This document shows, in pieces, positions 11,703 through 21,900 of a DNA stretch of 60,600 nt (its first letter is position 1; each line of letters begins with the position of its first letter). The position numbers and the translations under genes are program-made. This DNA is from Hyphomicrobiales bacterium (GTDB lineage: Bacteria > Pseudomonadota > Alphaproteobacteria > Rhizobiales > Rhizobiaceae), in assembly GCA_003577315.1 (NCBI GenBank), contig QEVK01000021.1, positions 1-60,600 on the forward strand. Reading direction: 5' to 3'. The notes below the pieces were generated by a model, which was not told the DNA's origin, searched no databases, and was given only the letters and a program-made list of their open reading frames with translations.

Positions 11703-12620
11703 TCAGGAGGTGCGGGCGGCCACGAAGCGGGCGGCGGCGCGCAGCAGGGCGGCCCGGTCGCCGAACGGCTCCAGCAGCTCGCCGGCCTGCGCCACGAGGC
11801 CGTCGAGCTGGCGGCGCGTCCAGTCGATGCCGTGCAGCGACACCAGCGTCGCCTTGCCGGCGTCCTCGTCCTTGCCGGCCGCCTTGCCCAGCGCGGCGGC
11901 GTCGGAGGTGGCGTCCAGCAGGTCGTCGGCGAGCTGGAAGGCGAGCCCGATCGCCGAGCCGAACTCGGCCAGCCGCTCGCGTTCGGCCTCCGTGGCGCGG
12001 CCGATCTCGGCCCCGGCCTCGCAGGCGAAGCGGATCAGCGCGCCGGTCTTCATGGCCTGAAGGCGCACGATGCCGGCCTCGTCGGGCCGGTTGCGCCCGG
12101 CGGCGAGGTCGAGCGCCTGGCCGCCCGCCATGCCGCCCATGCCGGCGGCGCGCGCCAGCTTCGTCACCAGCCGCGCGCGCGTTTCGCCCGGCAGCGCCGT
12201 CGCCTCGTCGGCGACGATGTCGAAGGCGAAGGTCAGGAGGGCGTCGCCGGCCAGGATCGCCGTCGCCTCGTCGAAGGCGCGATGCACGGTCGGCCGGCCG
12301 CGGCGCATGTCGTCGTCGTCCATCGCCGGCAGGTCGTCGTGGATCAGCGAATAGCAGTGGACGCATTCCAGCGCTGCGGCGACGCGCAGCGCCGCCTCGC
12401 CACCGGCGTCGAACAGCGCCGCGCTCTCCACCACCAGGAAGGGGCGCAGCCGCTTGCCGCCGCCGAGCACGCCGTGGCGGATCGCCGCCATCAGCTCGCG
12501 CGGCCGCGCGACCTCGCCGGAAAGCAGGCCGAGGCCGAGAAGCGCGTCGAGCACGCGCTCGACCTCGCCGGCGCGACGCGACAGCGCGGCCTCGAAGCCG
12601 GGCTGGTCGATCCCGTTCAT
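11703..12620 (-). CDS. ispA: Polyprenyl synthetase, probably farnesyl diphosphate synthase
   Basis: This trans-prenyltransferase condenses isopentenyl diphosphate with DMAPP and geranyl diphosphate, feeding ubiquinone and undecaprenyl synthesis. Both aspartate-rich motifs are intact: the first is [11 protein letters not shown] at residues 94-104, with the two-residue insertion typical of bacterial (type II) FPP synthases, and the second is DDLLD at 232-236. GGGKRLRP (53-60) binds the substrate diphosphate. I use the ATG at 12620 (305 residues); another at 12647 would add nine residues and neither has a strong ribosome site. With ispG upstream in the window, isoprenoid synthesis is the shared theme. 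It is divergent from mtgA. Longer-chain specificity cannot be fully excluded. Confidence 0.9.
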   Translation of the reverse strand: MNGIDQPGFEAALSRRAGEVERVLDALLGLGLLSGEVARPRELMAAIRHGVLGGGKRLRPFLVVESAALFDAGGEAALRVAAALECVHCYSLIHDDLPAMDDDDMRRGRPTVHRAFDEATAILAGDALLTFAFDIVADEATALPGETRARLVTKLARAAGMGGMAGGQALDLAAGRNRPDEAGIVRLQAMKTGALIRFACEAGAEIGRATEAERERLAEFGSAIGLAFQLADDLLDATSDAAALGKAAGKDEDAGKATLVSLHGIDWTRRQLDGLVAQAGELLEPFGDRAALLRAAARFVAARTS

Positions 12621-12766
12621 GCCGGTTCTTTCGGGCGCCGTGTTCATGGCCGCGAGCGATGCCGGCAAAAGCCGGCGGCGTCAAGCCGGCCGCTTCGCCT
12701 GCGCTGCGGCGTTGCGCCGTCGCGGCGGGGTCTGTATTCGGAAGGGATGGTGAAGGGAGCGCCGGC

Positions 12767-13522
12767 TTGGACAGCCCGACCGTCGAGATCGAGCCGCGGA
12801 TGAAGCGGGGACGCAAGACGCGCCGGGCGCGCGGCCGCCTCGGCCCATGTCTGCGGCTGTGGTTGCGGCGGCTGGCTCTGGCGGCCGTCGCGCTGCTGGC
12901 GCTGCCGGTCCTGCTCAGCCTCGCCTATCTGCCGTCGGCGGTGCATCCGGTCTCGACGCTGATGCTGAAGGATCTCATGCTGCTCAGGGGCTACGAGCGG
13001 GAATGGACGCCGCTGGAGCAGATCGGCCCGCGCCTCGTCAATTCGGTGCTGATGTCGGAGGACGGGCAGTTCTGCTCGCATCACGGCATCGACCTGGGCG
13101 AATTCCGCGCCGTGTTCGAGGATTTCCTCGCCGGCGAGGCGACGCGCGGCGGCTCGACCGTCACCATGCAGACGGTCAAGAACCTCTATCTGTGGCACGG
13201 CCGCTCCTATGTGCGCAAGGCGCTGGAGCTGCCCTACGCCATCTATCTCGACCTCGTGATGCCCAAGCGCCGCATCATGGAGATCTACCTGAACATCGCC
13301 GAGTGGGGGCCGGGCATCTACGGCGCGGAGGCGGCGGCACGGCACCATTTCGGCAAGTCGAGCCGCGATCTCAGCGCGCGTCAGGCCGCGCTTCTGGCCG
13401 TCACCCTGCCCAACCCGCTGGCGCGCACGCCGGGCAAGCCCTCCAACGCGCTCAACCGGCTCGCCGCCACCATCGAGCGCCGCGCCAGCCATGCCGGCGG
13501 CTACAATGCCTGCCTGAAATAG
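12767..13522 (+). CDS. mtgA: Monofunctional biosynthetic peptidoglycan transglycosylase
   Basis: MtgA polymerises lipid II into glycan strands at the periplasmic face of the inner membrane. The protein has an Arg-rich start, one transmembrane anchor (about residues 30-52) and a single GT51 domain. In that domain the catalytic Glu98 lies in [11 protein letters not shown], followed by [30 protein letters not shown] and [15 protein letters not shown]. There is no transpeptidase domain. A TTG at 12767 with AAGGGAG seven bases upstream gives 251 residues and is chosen. The ATG at 12800 would remove 11 residues and has a poorer ribosome site. The length agrees with the family at about 240 residues. 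Confidence 0.93.
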   Translation: MDSPTVEIEPRMKRGRKTRRARGRLGPCLRLWLRRLALAAVALLALPVLLSLAYLPSAVHPVSTLMLKDLMLLRGYEREWTPLEQIGPRLVNSVLMSEDGQFCSHHGIDLGEFRAVFEDFLAGEATRGGSTVTMQTVKNLYLWHGRSYVRKALELPYAIYLDLVMPKRRIMEIYLNIAEWGPGIYGAEAAARHHFGKSSRDLSARQAALLAVTLPNPLARTPGKPSNALNRLAATIERRASHAGGYNACLK

Positions 13523-13669
13523 GCGTGGCGGAAAAATTTGCGCCGCGCCGCTGGCCAAAAGCCGCGCTTGCGTGTATAGGCACGCGACTTTCCCGGTTTT
13601 CGGCCGTCATGCGGGGCCCTTCGAGATGAGGGCGGCAGCGGCCGTTCGAGCGAACATCGGAGCAGGACA

Positions 13670-13852
13670 ATGGCAGTACCGAAAAGAAAGACCTCGCCGT
13701 CGAAGCGCGGCATGCGCCGCTCTGCCGACGCGCTGAAGGCCCCGACCTATGTCGAGGACAAGAACTCCGGCGAGCTTCGCCGCCCGCACCACATCGACCT
13801 GAAGACCGGCATGTATCGCGGCCGGCAGGTGCTGGAGCCCAAGGAGAGCTGA
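13670..13852 (+). CDS. rpmF: 50S ribosomal protein L32
   Basis: This 60-residue basic protein starts [20 protein letters not shown], the diagnostic L32 N-terminus. It contains the Rhizobiales version of the C-terminal half ([18 protein letters not shown]) without zinc-binding cysteines. AGGA precedes the ATG. It is a component of the large ribosomal subunit. A strong intrinsic terminator follows within 50 bp, so the gene probably ends its transcript. Confidence 0.97.
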   Translation: MAVPKRKTSPSKRGMRRSADALKAPTYVEDKNSGELRRPHHIDLKTGMYRGRQVLEPKES

Positions 13853-13899
13853 GCCGCAAGGCCGGCCCCGGCGTCTTTCGTGCCGGAAACCTTTCGTGG

Positions 13900-13924
13900 A
13901 AGACCGGCCTCGCGCCGGTCTTTT
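13900..13924 (+). terminator. Intrinsic terminator after rpmF
   Basis: GACCGGC (13902-13908) pairs with GCCGGTC (13914-13920) across a 5-nt loop. Two flanking A-T pairs extend the stem, and a TTTT run follows. It stands about 50 bp after the rpmF stop. Confidence 0.85.
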
Positions 13925-14017
13925 GCTTTTTGCGCGCCCGCGGCTTGCGCCTGTGCGGGGCGCTTGCATCCGGCGGCGGTCCGATCCAGATAGGGACGAC
14001 GCGCCCGGAGACCGCCC

Positions 14018-14419
14018 ATGCTCGCCCACATCCCGCTGATGATCGTGCCCTTCGTGCTCTACAATCTCGGGCTCGCCGGCCTGTTCGGCGATTTCGGCGA
14101 CCCGTGGCGGGCGCAGGTGTTCTCGCTCTCCATGCTGTCGGGCGGGGTGTGGACGATGAGCCTCGCCGACCTTCTGGTGCTCCTTGCTCTCCTCGTCCTG
14201 TTCGTCGAGGTGCTGAAGGCCACGCGCACCTCCAACGCCTCGGTGCTCGACCATCTTTTGTCGACCTTCGTGTTCGTCGCCTTCCTGGTCGAGTTCCTGC
14301 TGGTCCAGCGCGCGGCGAGCTCGCTGTTCTTCATCCTGACGGCGATCGCGCTGGTCGACGTGCTGGCCGGCTTCGCGATCTCGCTGCGGGCGGCTTCTCG
14401 CGACGTCAACTTCAGATAG
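14018..14419 (+). CDS. Small four-helix membrane protein of unknown function
   Basis: This 133-residue protein starts MLAHIPLMIVPFVLYNLGLA at an ATG preceded by GGAG. Four hydrophobic segments can be seen, at about residues 4-24, 36-62, 78-98 and 103-124. There are no recognisable catalytic motifs, and the short C-terminus is polar (RAASRDVNFR). It resembles conserved hypothetical inner-membrane proteins of Rhizobiales. It is convergent with phaR and downstream of the rpmF terminator, so it is probably transcribed alone. I can give no function. Confidence 0.72.
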   Translation: MLAHIPLMIVPFVLYNLGLAGLFGDFGDPWRAQVFSLSMLSGGVWTMSLADLLVLLALLVLFVEVLKATRTSNASVLDHLLSTFVFVAFLVEFLLVQRAASSLFFILTAIALVDVLAGFAISLRAASRDVNFR

Positions 14420-14504
14420 ATCGGCCGGAGACGCCGCGCAGCAGCGCCGGGAACAGGGCGGCGCGAAGGGCGGGTCCGCTGCGTCGTGACCTGCGAGGCG
14501 CCCC

Positions 14505-15125
14505 TCAGTCCTTGCCCATGCGGTCGAGCCGGCGCTGCATGGCCGCGATCTGGTCCTTGAGCTCCTGAAGGTCGTCGTCCTTGGCCGCCGGCGCGTCCGG
14601 CTGCGGCTCCTCGTCGGCGGCCTGCTGCGAGGCGGCCGGGAAGGGCGTGAACATGCGCATGGCGTTCTGGAACAGCTCGATGTTGCGCCGCGTCTGCTCC
14701 TCGATCGCCTTCATCGGCGTCGTCATCTTCATCATGTCCATCGGCGACTTGCCGATCCCGCCCACCATGGCGTCCTTCATCTGCTCGCGGAATCGCTCCT
14801 GCTCCTTGGCGAAGGCGATCATCGACTGCTCGAGGAAGCTCGGCACCACCATCTGCATCTGGTCGCCGTAGAAGGAGATCAATTGCCGCAGGAACGGGAT
14901 GGGCAGCATGTTCTGCCCCTCGCGGTTCTCCAGCTCGAAGATGATCTGCGTCAGCACCGGGTGGGTGATGTCCTCGCCGGTCTTGGCGTCCTGGACAGTG
15001 AAATCCTCGCCCTTCCTGACCATTTCGGCAAGATCTTCCAGCGTCACATAGGTGCTGGTGCCGGTATTGTAGAGGCGGCGATTGGCGTATTTCTTGATAA
15101 TCACCGGATCGTCTTTCGCGGGCAT
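14505..15125 (-). CDS. phaR: Polyhydroxyalkanoate synthesis repressor PhaR
   Basis: This 206-residue cytosolic regulator senses PHA granules and represses granule-associated genes. The N-terminal DNA-binding/PHB domain is unmistakable: IIKKYANRRLYNTGTSTYVT at residues 9-28, then LEDLAEMVRKGEDFTVQDAKTG. The helical PHB-accumulation domain (LPIPFLRQLISFYGDQMQ, MVVPSFLEQSM) follows. The C-terminus is charged and ends in a short coiled coil (LQELKDQIAAMQRRLDRM). GGAGGTGATGG directly before the ATG is an excellent ribosome site. It is divergent from phaA, the usual Rhizobiales context. Confidence 0.95.
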   Translation of the reverse strand: MPAKDDPVIIKKYANRRLYNTGTSTYVTLEDLAEMVRKGEDFTVQDAKTGEDITHPVLTQIIFELENREGQNMLPIPFLRQLISFYGDQMQMVVPSFLEQSMIAFAKEQERFREQMKDAMVGGIGKSPMDMMKMTTPMKAIEEQTRRNIELFQNAMRMFTPFPAASQQAADEEPQPDAPAAKDDDLQELKDQIAAMQRRLDRMGKD

Positions 15126-15259
15126 CCATCACCTCCCTGGAATGCTTGGCCTGGAATGCGGGTACGCAACGTAAGCGGGCGTCGACCCGGGGTCCGTCAA
15201 AGACCAAAGGGCAGGATATGCTCAAACGGACCGCAAATGAAAGCGGTTTGTGCGCTGCC

Positions 15260-15272
15260 GCAGTCATGCTGC
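15260..15272. promoter_or_regulatory. GCAG-N5-CTGC inverted repeat upstream of phaA
   Basis: GCAG (15260-15263) and CTGC (15269-15272) form a small inverted repeat within a cluster of CTGC/GCAG tetramers about 90 bp before the phaA start. The bases GCTGCAAC here also occur in the palindrome before bdhA. It could be a PhaR site, but the arms are short and the spacing is not ideal. Confidence 0.25.
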
Positions 15273-15363
15273 AACTGCTGTTTTCCGGTTTGACTCGGGC
15301 CGGGGAAACGGCAAGATCGGGCTTACAGGATTCAAACGCAACACAGCATCGCGAGGAATGCCC

Positions 15364-16542
15364 ATGTCCGCTTCCGCCATCGTCGTCGCCAGCGCGGCGC
15401 GCACGCCCGTAGGTTCGTTCAACGGCGCCTTCGCCGACATGTCCGCCCATGCGCTGGGCGCCGTCGCCATCAAGGAGGCGCTAGGGCGCGCCGGCGTCGA
15501 GGGCGCCGAGGTCGACGAGGTGGTGATGGGCCAGATCCTCTCGGCAGGGCAGGGCCAGAACCCGGCCCGCCAGGCCGCGCGCGCGGCCGGCATCCCCGAC
15601 GAGAAGACCGCCTGGGGGCTGAACCAGCTCTGCGGCTCGGGCCTGCGCGCCGTCGCCATCGGCATGCAGCAGATCCAGACCGGCGACGCGAGGATCATCG
15701 TCGCCGGCGGCCAGGAATCGATGTCGCTCGCCCCGCATGTCGCCCACTTGCGCGGCGGCGTGAAGATGGGCGACTTCAAGATGATCGATTCGATGATCAG
15801 GGACGGGCTCACCGACGCCTTCTACGGCTACCACATGGGCAACACGGCCGAGAACGTCGCCCGCCAGTGGCAGCTGACCCGCGAGGAGCAGGACACCTTC
15901 GCGGTGGCCTCGCAGAACAAGGCGGAGGCCGCGCAGAAGGCCGGCCGCTTCAGGGACGAGATCGTGCCGGTGACGGTCAAGACCCGCAAGGGCGACGTCG
16001 TGGTCGAGAACGACGAGTATATCCGCCACGGCGCCACGCTCGACGCGATGCAGAAGCTGCGCCCCGCCTTCGACAAGGAAGGCACGGTGACGGCCGGCAA
16101 TGCGTCCGGCATCAACGACGGCGCGGCCGCCGTGGTGCTGATGAGCGAGGACGAGGCGGCGCGGCGCGGCATCACCCCGCTGGCGCGCATCGTCTCGTGG
16201 GCGACCGCCGGCGTCGACCCGCAGATCATGGGCACGGGGCCAATCCCGGCCTCGCGCAAGGCGCTGGAGAAGGCCGGCTGGAAGGTCGACGACCTCGATC
16301 TCGTCGAGGCCAACGAGGCCTTCGCGGCGCAGGCGCTGGCCGTCAACAAGGACATGGGCTGGAACCCCGACATCGTCAACGTCAATGGCGGCGCCATCGC
16401 CATCGGCCACCCGATCGGCGCCTCGGGCGCGCGCATCTTCAACACGCTCCTGTTCGAGATGAAGCGCCGCGGCGCGAGGAAGGGGCTGGGCACGCTGTGC
16501 ATCGGCGGCGGCATGGGCGTGGCGATGTGCGTCGAGAGATAG
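15364..16542 (+). CDS. phaA: Acetyl-CoA C-acetyltransferase (beta-ketothiolase)
   Basis: This 392-residue biosynthetic thiolase condenses two acetyl-CoA to acetoacetyl-CoA, the first step of PHB synthesis. All catalytic residues are present: Cys90 in [11 protein letters not shown], His349 in [14 protein letters not shown], and Cys379 in [11 protein letters not shown]. The ATG at 15364 has GAGGA seven bases before it; the ATG two codons earlier is too close to that site. It lies between the divergent phaR and phaB. The 130-bp gap to phaB is filled with an inverted heptamer-repeat array that begins at the phaA stop codon and may affect phaB expression. Confidence 0.96.
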   Translation: MSASAIVVASAARTPVGSFNGAFADMSAHALGAVAIKEALGRAGVEGAEVDEVVMGQILSAGQGQNPARQAARAAGIPDEKTAWGLNQLCGSGLRAVAIGMQQIQTGDARIIVAGGQESMSLAPHVAHLRGGVKMGDFKMIDSMIRDGLTDAFYGYHMGNTAENVARQWQLTREEQDTFAVASQNKAEAAQKAGRFRDEIVPVTVKTRKGDVVVENDEYIRHGATLDAMQKLRPAFDKEGTVTAGNASGINDGAAAVVLMSEDEAARRGITPLARIVSWATAGVDPQIMGTGPIPASRKALEKAGWKVDDLDLVEANEAFAAQALAVNKDMGWNPDIVNVNGGAIAIGHPIGASGARIFNTLLFEMKRRGARKGLGTLCIGGGMGVAMCVER

Positions 16543-16646
16543 TGAGTAGCGAATAGCGAATAGGGAGTAGCGAATAGGGGGAGAAGGGCGCTGGCGCGGC
16601 GGGACCGAAAGAACCCTACTCGCTATTCGCTGTTCCCTATTCGCTC
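16542..16646. repeat. Inverted array of a degenerate 7-bp repeat between phaA and phaB
   Basis: From 16542 to 16576 the sequence is five consecutive heptamers of the form GNGARTA (GTGAGTA, GCGAATA twice, GGGAGTA, GCGAATA). From 16614 to 16646 four such units appear on the opposite strand. The arms can pair to form a long imperfect hairpin with a loop of about 37 nt. The array starts at the last base of the phaA stop codon and ends 26 bp before phaB. A second, longer copy lies at 25241-25333. It is likely an mRNA structure or an intergenic repeat family. It has no T-run, so it does not look like a terminator. Confidence 0.85.
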
Positions 16647-16672
16647 CTCTCCGACCAAAGGGAGGAGACTTC

Positions 16673-17398
<726 letters not shown>

Positions 17399-17420
17399 GC
17401 GCAGGCATCAGGGCAAGAAA

Positions 17421-17444
17421 AAACGGCCCCGCGCGGGGCCGTTT
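17421..17444. terminator. Bidirectional terminator between phaB and aqpZ
   Basis: This is a perfect 24-bp palindrome: AAACGGCCCCGC and its exact complement GCGGGGCCGTTT. The A-rich left side supplies a U-tract on the minus strand and the TTT on the right supplies one on the plus strand. It lies between two convergent genes, the expected place for a shared terminator. Confidence 0.88.
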
Positions 17445-17467
17445 CCTTCTGGCGGCGCAATTGCGCA

Positions 17468-18157
17468 TCAGTCGTCGCCGAACATGCTCCTGTAGGCGAC
17501 GCCGGCGATCGCCGCGCCGAGGATGGGGGCGACCCAGAACAGCCACAGCTGCGCCAGCGCCGGGCCTTCGGCGAACAGCGCCACGCCGGTGGAGCGCGCC
17601 GGGTTGACCGAGGTGTTGGTCACCGGGATCGAGATCAGGTGGATCAGCGTCAGCGCCAGGCCGATGGCGATGGGCGCGAAGCCGGCCGGGACGCGGCTGC
17701 TGATCGCACCCAGGATCACGATCAGGAAGAAGAAGGTCAGCACCACCTCGATGATCAGCGCCGAGGTCAGCGAGTAGCCGCCCGGCGAGGCCGCGCCATA
17801 GCCGTTGGAGGCGAAGCCGCCGACCGAGGTGAAGTCGGCCCGGCCGCTGACGATAAGGTAGAGAACGATGGCCGCCAGCACGGCGCCGACGAGCTGGACG
17901 ATGACGTAGGGCACGAGGTCCCTTGCCTCGAAGCGGCCGGCGGCGAGCAGGCCGACCGTGACGGCGGGGTTGAAGTGGCCGCCGGAAATGCCGCCCACGG
18001 CATAGGCCATGGTCAGCACGGTCAGGCCGAACGCGAGGGCGACGCCGACGAAGCCGATGCCGAGCTCCGGGTAGGCGGCGGCCAGCACCGCGGCTCCGCA
18101 GCCGCCGAAGACGAGCCAGAAGGTTCCGAGGAACTCGGCCAGAAGACGCTTTGTCAT
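17468..18157 (-). CDS. aqpZ: Aquaporin Z, water channel
   Basis: This 229-residue MIP-family protein starts [20 protein letters not shown], with GGAGAG upstream. Both pore NPA motifs are present, at Asn63 (HFNPAVT) and Asn185 (SVNPARS). Six membrane helices plus the two half-helices can be traced. The residues around the second NPA ([12 protein letters not shown]) and the small loop favour a water-selective AqpZ type over a glycerol facilitator. It is convergent with phaB across a bidirectional terminator. Its promoter faces the 780-bp repeat-rich gap. Confidence 0.94.
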   Translation of the reverse strand: MTKRLLAEFLGTFWLVFGGCGAAVLAAAYPELGIGFVGVALAFGLTVLTMAYAVGGISGGHFNPAVTVGLLAAGRFEARDLVPYVIVQLVGAVLAAIVLYLIVSGRADFTSVGGFASNGYGAASPGGYSLTSALIIEVVLTFFFLIVILGAISSRVPAGFAPIAIGLALTLIHLISIPVTNTSVNPARSTGVALFAEGPALAQLWLFWVAPILGAAIAGVAYRSMFGDD

Positions 18158-18371
18158 TGCAGTTCTCTCCGTAGATGAGGGGCAGCTGAGAATGAGCATG
18201 ATTTGCAACAATCGGCAACGGCAGGCCCCCGCCGGGCGGCAGCCCGGCCGGGGCACGCGGCCGGATGGGCGGAAGACGGCGGCCAAAGGTTAACGCGGGC
18301 GCCGCGAAGCCTGTGCGAATCACTGCGGACAGGCTGTGGACTTGTTGTGGATAGGGTGTGGGAGACACAAT

Positions 18372-18431
18372 ATCTTGTGGAGAACGAAACGAGAAAATCC
18401 CGCGGTCGGTGATTCGTCGCCGATTCGTTCC
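18372..18431 (+). repeat. 60-bp duplicated module, copy 1
   Basis: This aligns without gaps to 18656-18715, with 49 of 60 positions identical. The first 9 bases (ATCTTGTGG) and the last 23 bases are identical in both copies; the middle 28 differ at 11 positions. The conserved right end carries two GATTC sites 11 bp apart, start to start. Confidence 0.85.
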
Positions 18432-18655
18432 GGCTTTGGCCGGAACGTTAACGCCGAACCGGGCCACGGCAGGCAAAGGTTAAGGCGGCGTAAAGAATTT
18501 CCTAACGAAATCCTGACGTTGCGGGCGACGCGAGGGCGGGTCCGGCGCCGCGCCGGAGCGATGTTGCGGCAAAGGTTAACGGCCGCGCCGCGCCGGACAC
18601 CAAAGCGTGGAACGGCGATTCAGCATTTGGTCGCGCAAGGGGGCTCCGAAGCTAC

Positions 18656-18715
18656 ATCTTGTGGCGAACGAAGCCGGAACATGAAGGAGTCAGTGATTCG
18701 TCGCCGATTCGTTCC
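18656..18715 (+). repeat. 60-bp duplicated module, copy 2
   Basis: This is the second copy of the module at 18372-18431, 284 bp downstream in the same orientation. It also ends with the two-GATTC block and is followed within 2 bp by a further GACTC. Confidence 0.85.
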
Positions 18716-18725
18716 AGACTCGTTC

Positions 18726-18765
18726 CAGAAGTTAACCGGGGCCAGAAGTTAACCGGGGCCAGAAG
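18726..18765 (+). repeat. 17-bp tandem repeat containing GTTAAC
   Basis: The unit CAGAAGTTAACCGGGGC occurs at 18726-18742 and 18743-18759, followed by a partial CAGAAG at 18760-18765. The two full copies are exact. It lies 170 bp before the helicase gene. Confidence 0.9.
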
Positions 18766-18936
18766 GCAATCGCGCCGGAGCCGTGCGCCGCCGCCTCTCC
18801 CGGCCGCGCCGGCACTGGCGGGCGGCCGGCCCGCGACCTATGTGAGGGGGCGGCGCATCTTCCGCCCGCCCGCGCCCCGTGCTAACGGGGCGTGCGGCTG
18901 CGCCGCCTGCGCGTATCAGAGGGTCGCCCCCGCACG

Positions 18937-21900
18937 ATGAGCATCCGAGAAAGACCCGACGCGCCGCTCGTCCTGTCCGGCCGGGACGTCACCGCCGTGC
19001 TCGGCCCCACCAACACCGGCAAGACGCATCTGGCCATCGAGCGGCTGGTCGCGCATGAGAGCGGCATCATCGGCCTGCCGCTGCGCCTGCTGGCGCGCGA
19101 GGTCTACGGCCGGGTGTGCGACAAGGTCGGGGCCGACAAGGTCGCGCTCGTCACCGGCGAGGAGAAGATCTCGCCGCCCGGCGCGCGCTATTTCGTGTGC
19201 ACGGTCGAGGCGATGCCGCGCGAGACCGACCTCGCCTTCGTGGCCATCGACGAGGTGCAACTCGCCGCCGACCTGGAGCGCGGCCACATCTTCACCGATC
19301 GCATCCTGCACCTGCGCGGCCGGCAGGAGACGCTGCTTTTGGGTGCGGCGACCATGCGCGGCATCCTGGAGAAGCTGTTGCGCGGCGTCTCGGTGGTGAC
19401 GCGGCCGCGCATGTCGCACCTGGCCTATTCCGGCCAGAAGAAGCTGACGCGGCTGCCGCGCCGCTCGGCGGTCGTCGCCTTCTCGGCCGACGAGGTCTAC
19501 GGCATCGCCGAGCTGATCCGCCGGCAGCGCGGCGGCGCGGCGGTGGTGCTGGGCGCGCTCAGCCCCCGCACCCGCAACGCCCAGGTCGCGCTCTACCAGT
19601 CGGGCGACGTCGACTATCTCGTCGCCACCGACGCCATCGGCATGGGGCTCAACCTCGACGTCGACCACGTCGCCTTCGCCCAGAACCGCAAGTTCGACGG
19701 CTTCCAGTATCGCGAGCTGAGCGCGGCCGAGCTCGGCCAGATCGCCGGCCGCGCCGGCCGCCACATGCGCGACGGCACCTTCGGCGTCACCGGCCAGGTC
19801 GACCCCTTCCCGGACGAGCTGGTGGAGCGCATCGAGAGCCACGATTTCGAGCCGGTGAAGGTGCTGCAATGGCGCAGCGCCGTCTTCGACTTCGCCAGCC
19901 TCGACGCGCTCCGGCGCTCGATCGACCGCATCCCGCCGGTCGAGGGGCTGACGCGGGCGCTGCCGGCGGTCGACGCGCGCGCGCTCGACCATCTCGTCCG
20001 GGAGGAGGAGATCGGCCGCCTCGCCGACCGGCCGGCGCGCGTCGCGCTGCTGTGGGAGGCGTGCGCGCTGCCCGACTATCGCCGCATCGCGCCGGCCCAG
20101 CACGCCGACATCATCGGCAGTATCTATCTCGACCTCGCGAAGAAGGGCCATGTCGACGAGGACTACATGGCCGAGCAGGTGCGCCGGGCCGACACGACCG
20201 AGGGCGACATCGACACGCTGTCTGGCCGCATCGCCCAGATCCGCACCTGGACCTTCGTGTCCCACCGGCCCGGCTGGCTGGCCGATCCGGCACACTGGCA
20301 GGAAAAAACGCGCGAGATAGAGGACAGACTGTCGGATGCGCTGCACGAGCGATTGACGAAACGCTTCGTAGACCGCAGGACTTCCGTGCTCATGAGGCGC
20401 CTGAGAGAGAACGCGATGCTTGAGGCAGAGATCAGTCCGGCCGGCGACGTCACCGTCGAGGGCCACCATGTCGGCGCCCTTCAGGGCTTCCGCTTCACCG
20501 CCGACCAGTCGGCGGGCGGCGAGGACGCCAAGGCGGTGAAGGCGGCGGCGCAGAAGGCGCTGGCGGCCGAGTTCGAGGCGCGCGCCGAGCGCTTCGCCAA
20601 TGCGGCCAACGGCGATTTCGCGCTGGCCTCCGACGGGCTGCTGCGCTGGATCGGCGCGCCGGTCGCCACGCTCGCCGCCGGCGAGGACGCGCTGGCGCCG
20701 CGCGTCATCCTGCTCTGCGACGAGCAGTTGACCGGGCCGGCCCGCGACAAGGTGGCGGCGCGCGCCGAACGCTTCGTGCGCTACCAGATCGACACGCTTC
20801 TGAAGCCGCTGGTCGACCTCAAGGCCGCCGACCAGCTTTCGGGGCTGGCGCGCGGCATCGCCTTCCAGCTGGCCGAGAATTTCGGCGTGCTCCACCGCCG
20901 CGACGTCGCCGACGACGTCAAGGCGCTCGACCAGGAGGCGCGGGCCGCGCTTCGCCGGCTCGGCGTGCGCTTCGGCGCCTTCCACGTCTTCGTGCCGGCG
21001 CTCCTGAAGCCCGGCCCCGCCGGCCTCGTCACGCTCCTGTGGGCGCTCGTCAACGACGGCAAGGACAGGCCAGGCTTCGGCGACGTGGTCCACGCGCTCG
21101 CTTCCGGCCGCACCTCGGTGGTGGTGGATCCCGGCTTCGACGCCGCCTTCTACCGCCTTGCCGGCTACCGCACGCTCGGCCGGCGCGCCGTGCGCGTCGA
21201 CATCCTCGAACGGCTGGCCGACCTGATCCGCCCGGCGCTGTCGTGGCGGGCGGGCACCGGCCCGCGCCCGGAAGGCGCCTATGACGGCGCGGCCTTCATC
21301 GTCACCCCGGCGATGATGTCGATCCTCGGCGCCACCGCCGAGGACATGGAAGAGATCCTGAAGGGCCTCGGCTACCGCGCCGAGGCGAAGCCGGCCTCCC
21401 AAGTGCAGGCGCGGATCGACGCGCTCGACGCGGCCGAGCGCGAGCGGGCGGCGGCGGCCGAGGCGGCGAAGGCGCAGGCGGCCGCGCCGGCGGAACCGGC
21501 CGCCGAGGGCGGGGAAGGACAGGTCGAGGCGGCGGATGCGGAGCCCGCGCCGGCCGCAGACGAGGCTCCCGCCGGGGAAGCGCCCGCCACGGTCGCGGCG
21601 GAAGCGGAACCGGCCGCCGAGGGTGGGGAAGGGCAGGTCGAGGCGGCGGATGCGGAGCCCGCGCCGTCCGCAGACGAGGCCCCCGCCGGGGAAGCGCCCG
21701 CCACGGTCGGAGCGGAAGCGGAAACGGCCGCCGCGCAGGAGGATGCGCCCGCCGGGCCGGTCGCGGAAGCGCCGGCGCAGGCGACGGCCGCCGGGGACGA
21801 TGCCCCGGCTGCCGAGACCGCCGGCGACGCGCCGGAGGCCGAAGCCGTCGTCGAAGACATCGTTGCCGATGCTCCCGCCGAGGAGGCGAAGCCGGTGCTG

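Larger units (their letters stand above)
18158..18936. other. Gene-free, repeat-rich intergenic region with clustered GANTC, GTTAAC and TGTGGA motifs
   Basis: This 779-bp stretch has no credible gene. Between 18317 and 18721 there are eight GANTC sites (the CcrM methylation target): 18317, 18411, 18422, 18617, 18687, 18695, 18706 and 18717. GTTAAC occurs at 18289, 18447, 18575, 18731 and 18748. AAAGGTTAA occurs three times (18285, 18475 and 18571), each time preceded by GGC or GGCC. Three TGTGGA elements resembling weak DnaA boxes lie at 18335, 18346 (TGTGGATAG, one base from the canonical complement) and 18376. A 60-bp module is duplicated and a 17-bp unit is tandemly repeated (separate entries). 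The density of cell-cycle type motifs suggests a regulated promoter, a replication-related element or a repeat family. The canonical rhizobial oriC neighbours (hemE, maf, parAB) are absent. Confidence 0.6.

Noticed and set aside
16542..16646. Heptamer array read as an intrinsic terminator of phaA
   Set aside because: It has no U-tract after the stem, and phaB of the same pathway follows directly. It is more likely an mRNA structure or repeat element.
18158..18936. Replication origin (oriC) call
   Set aside because: DnaA-like boxes are weak and few, and the conserved rhizobial neighbours of oriC are missing. It is kept only as a motif-rich region to examine.
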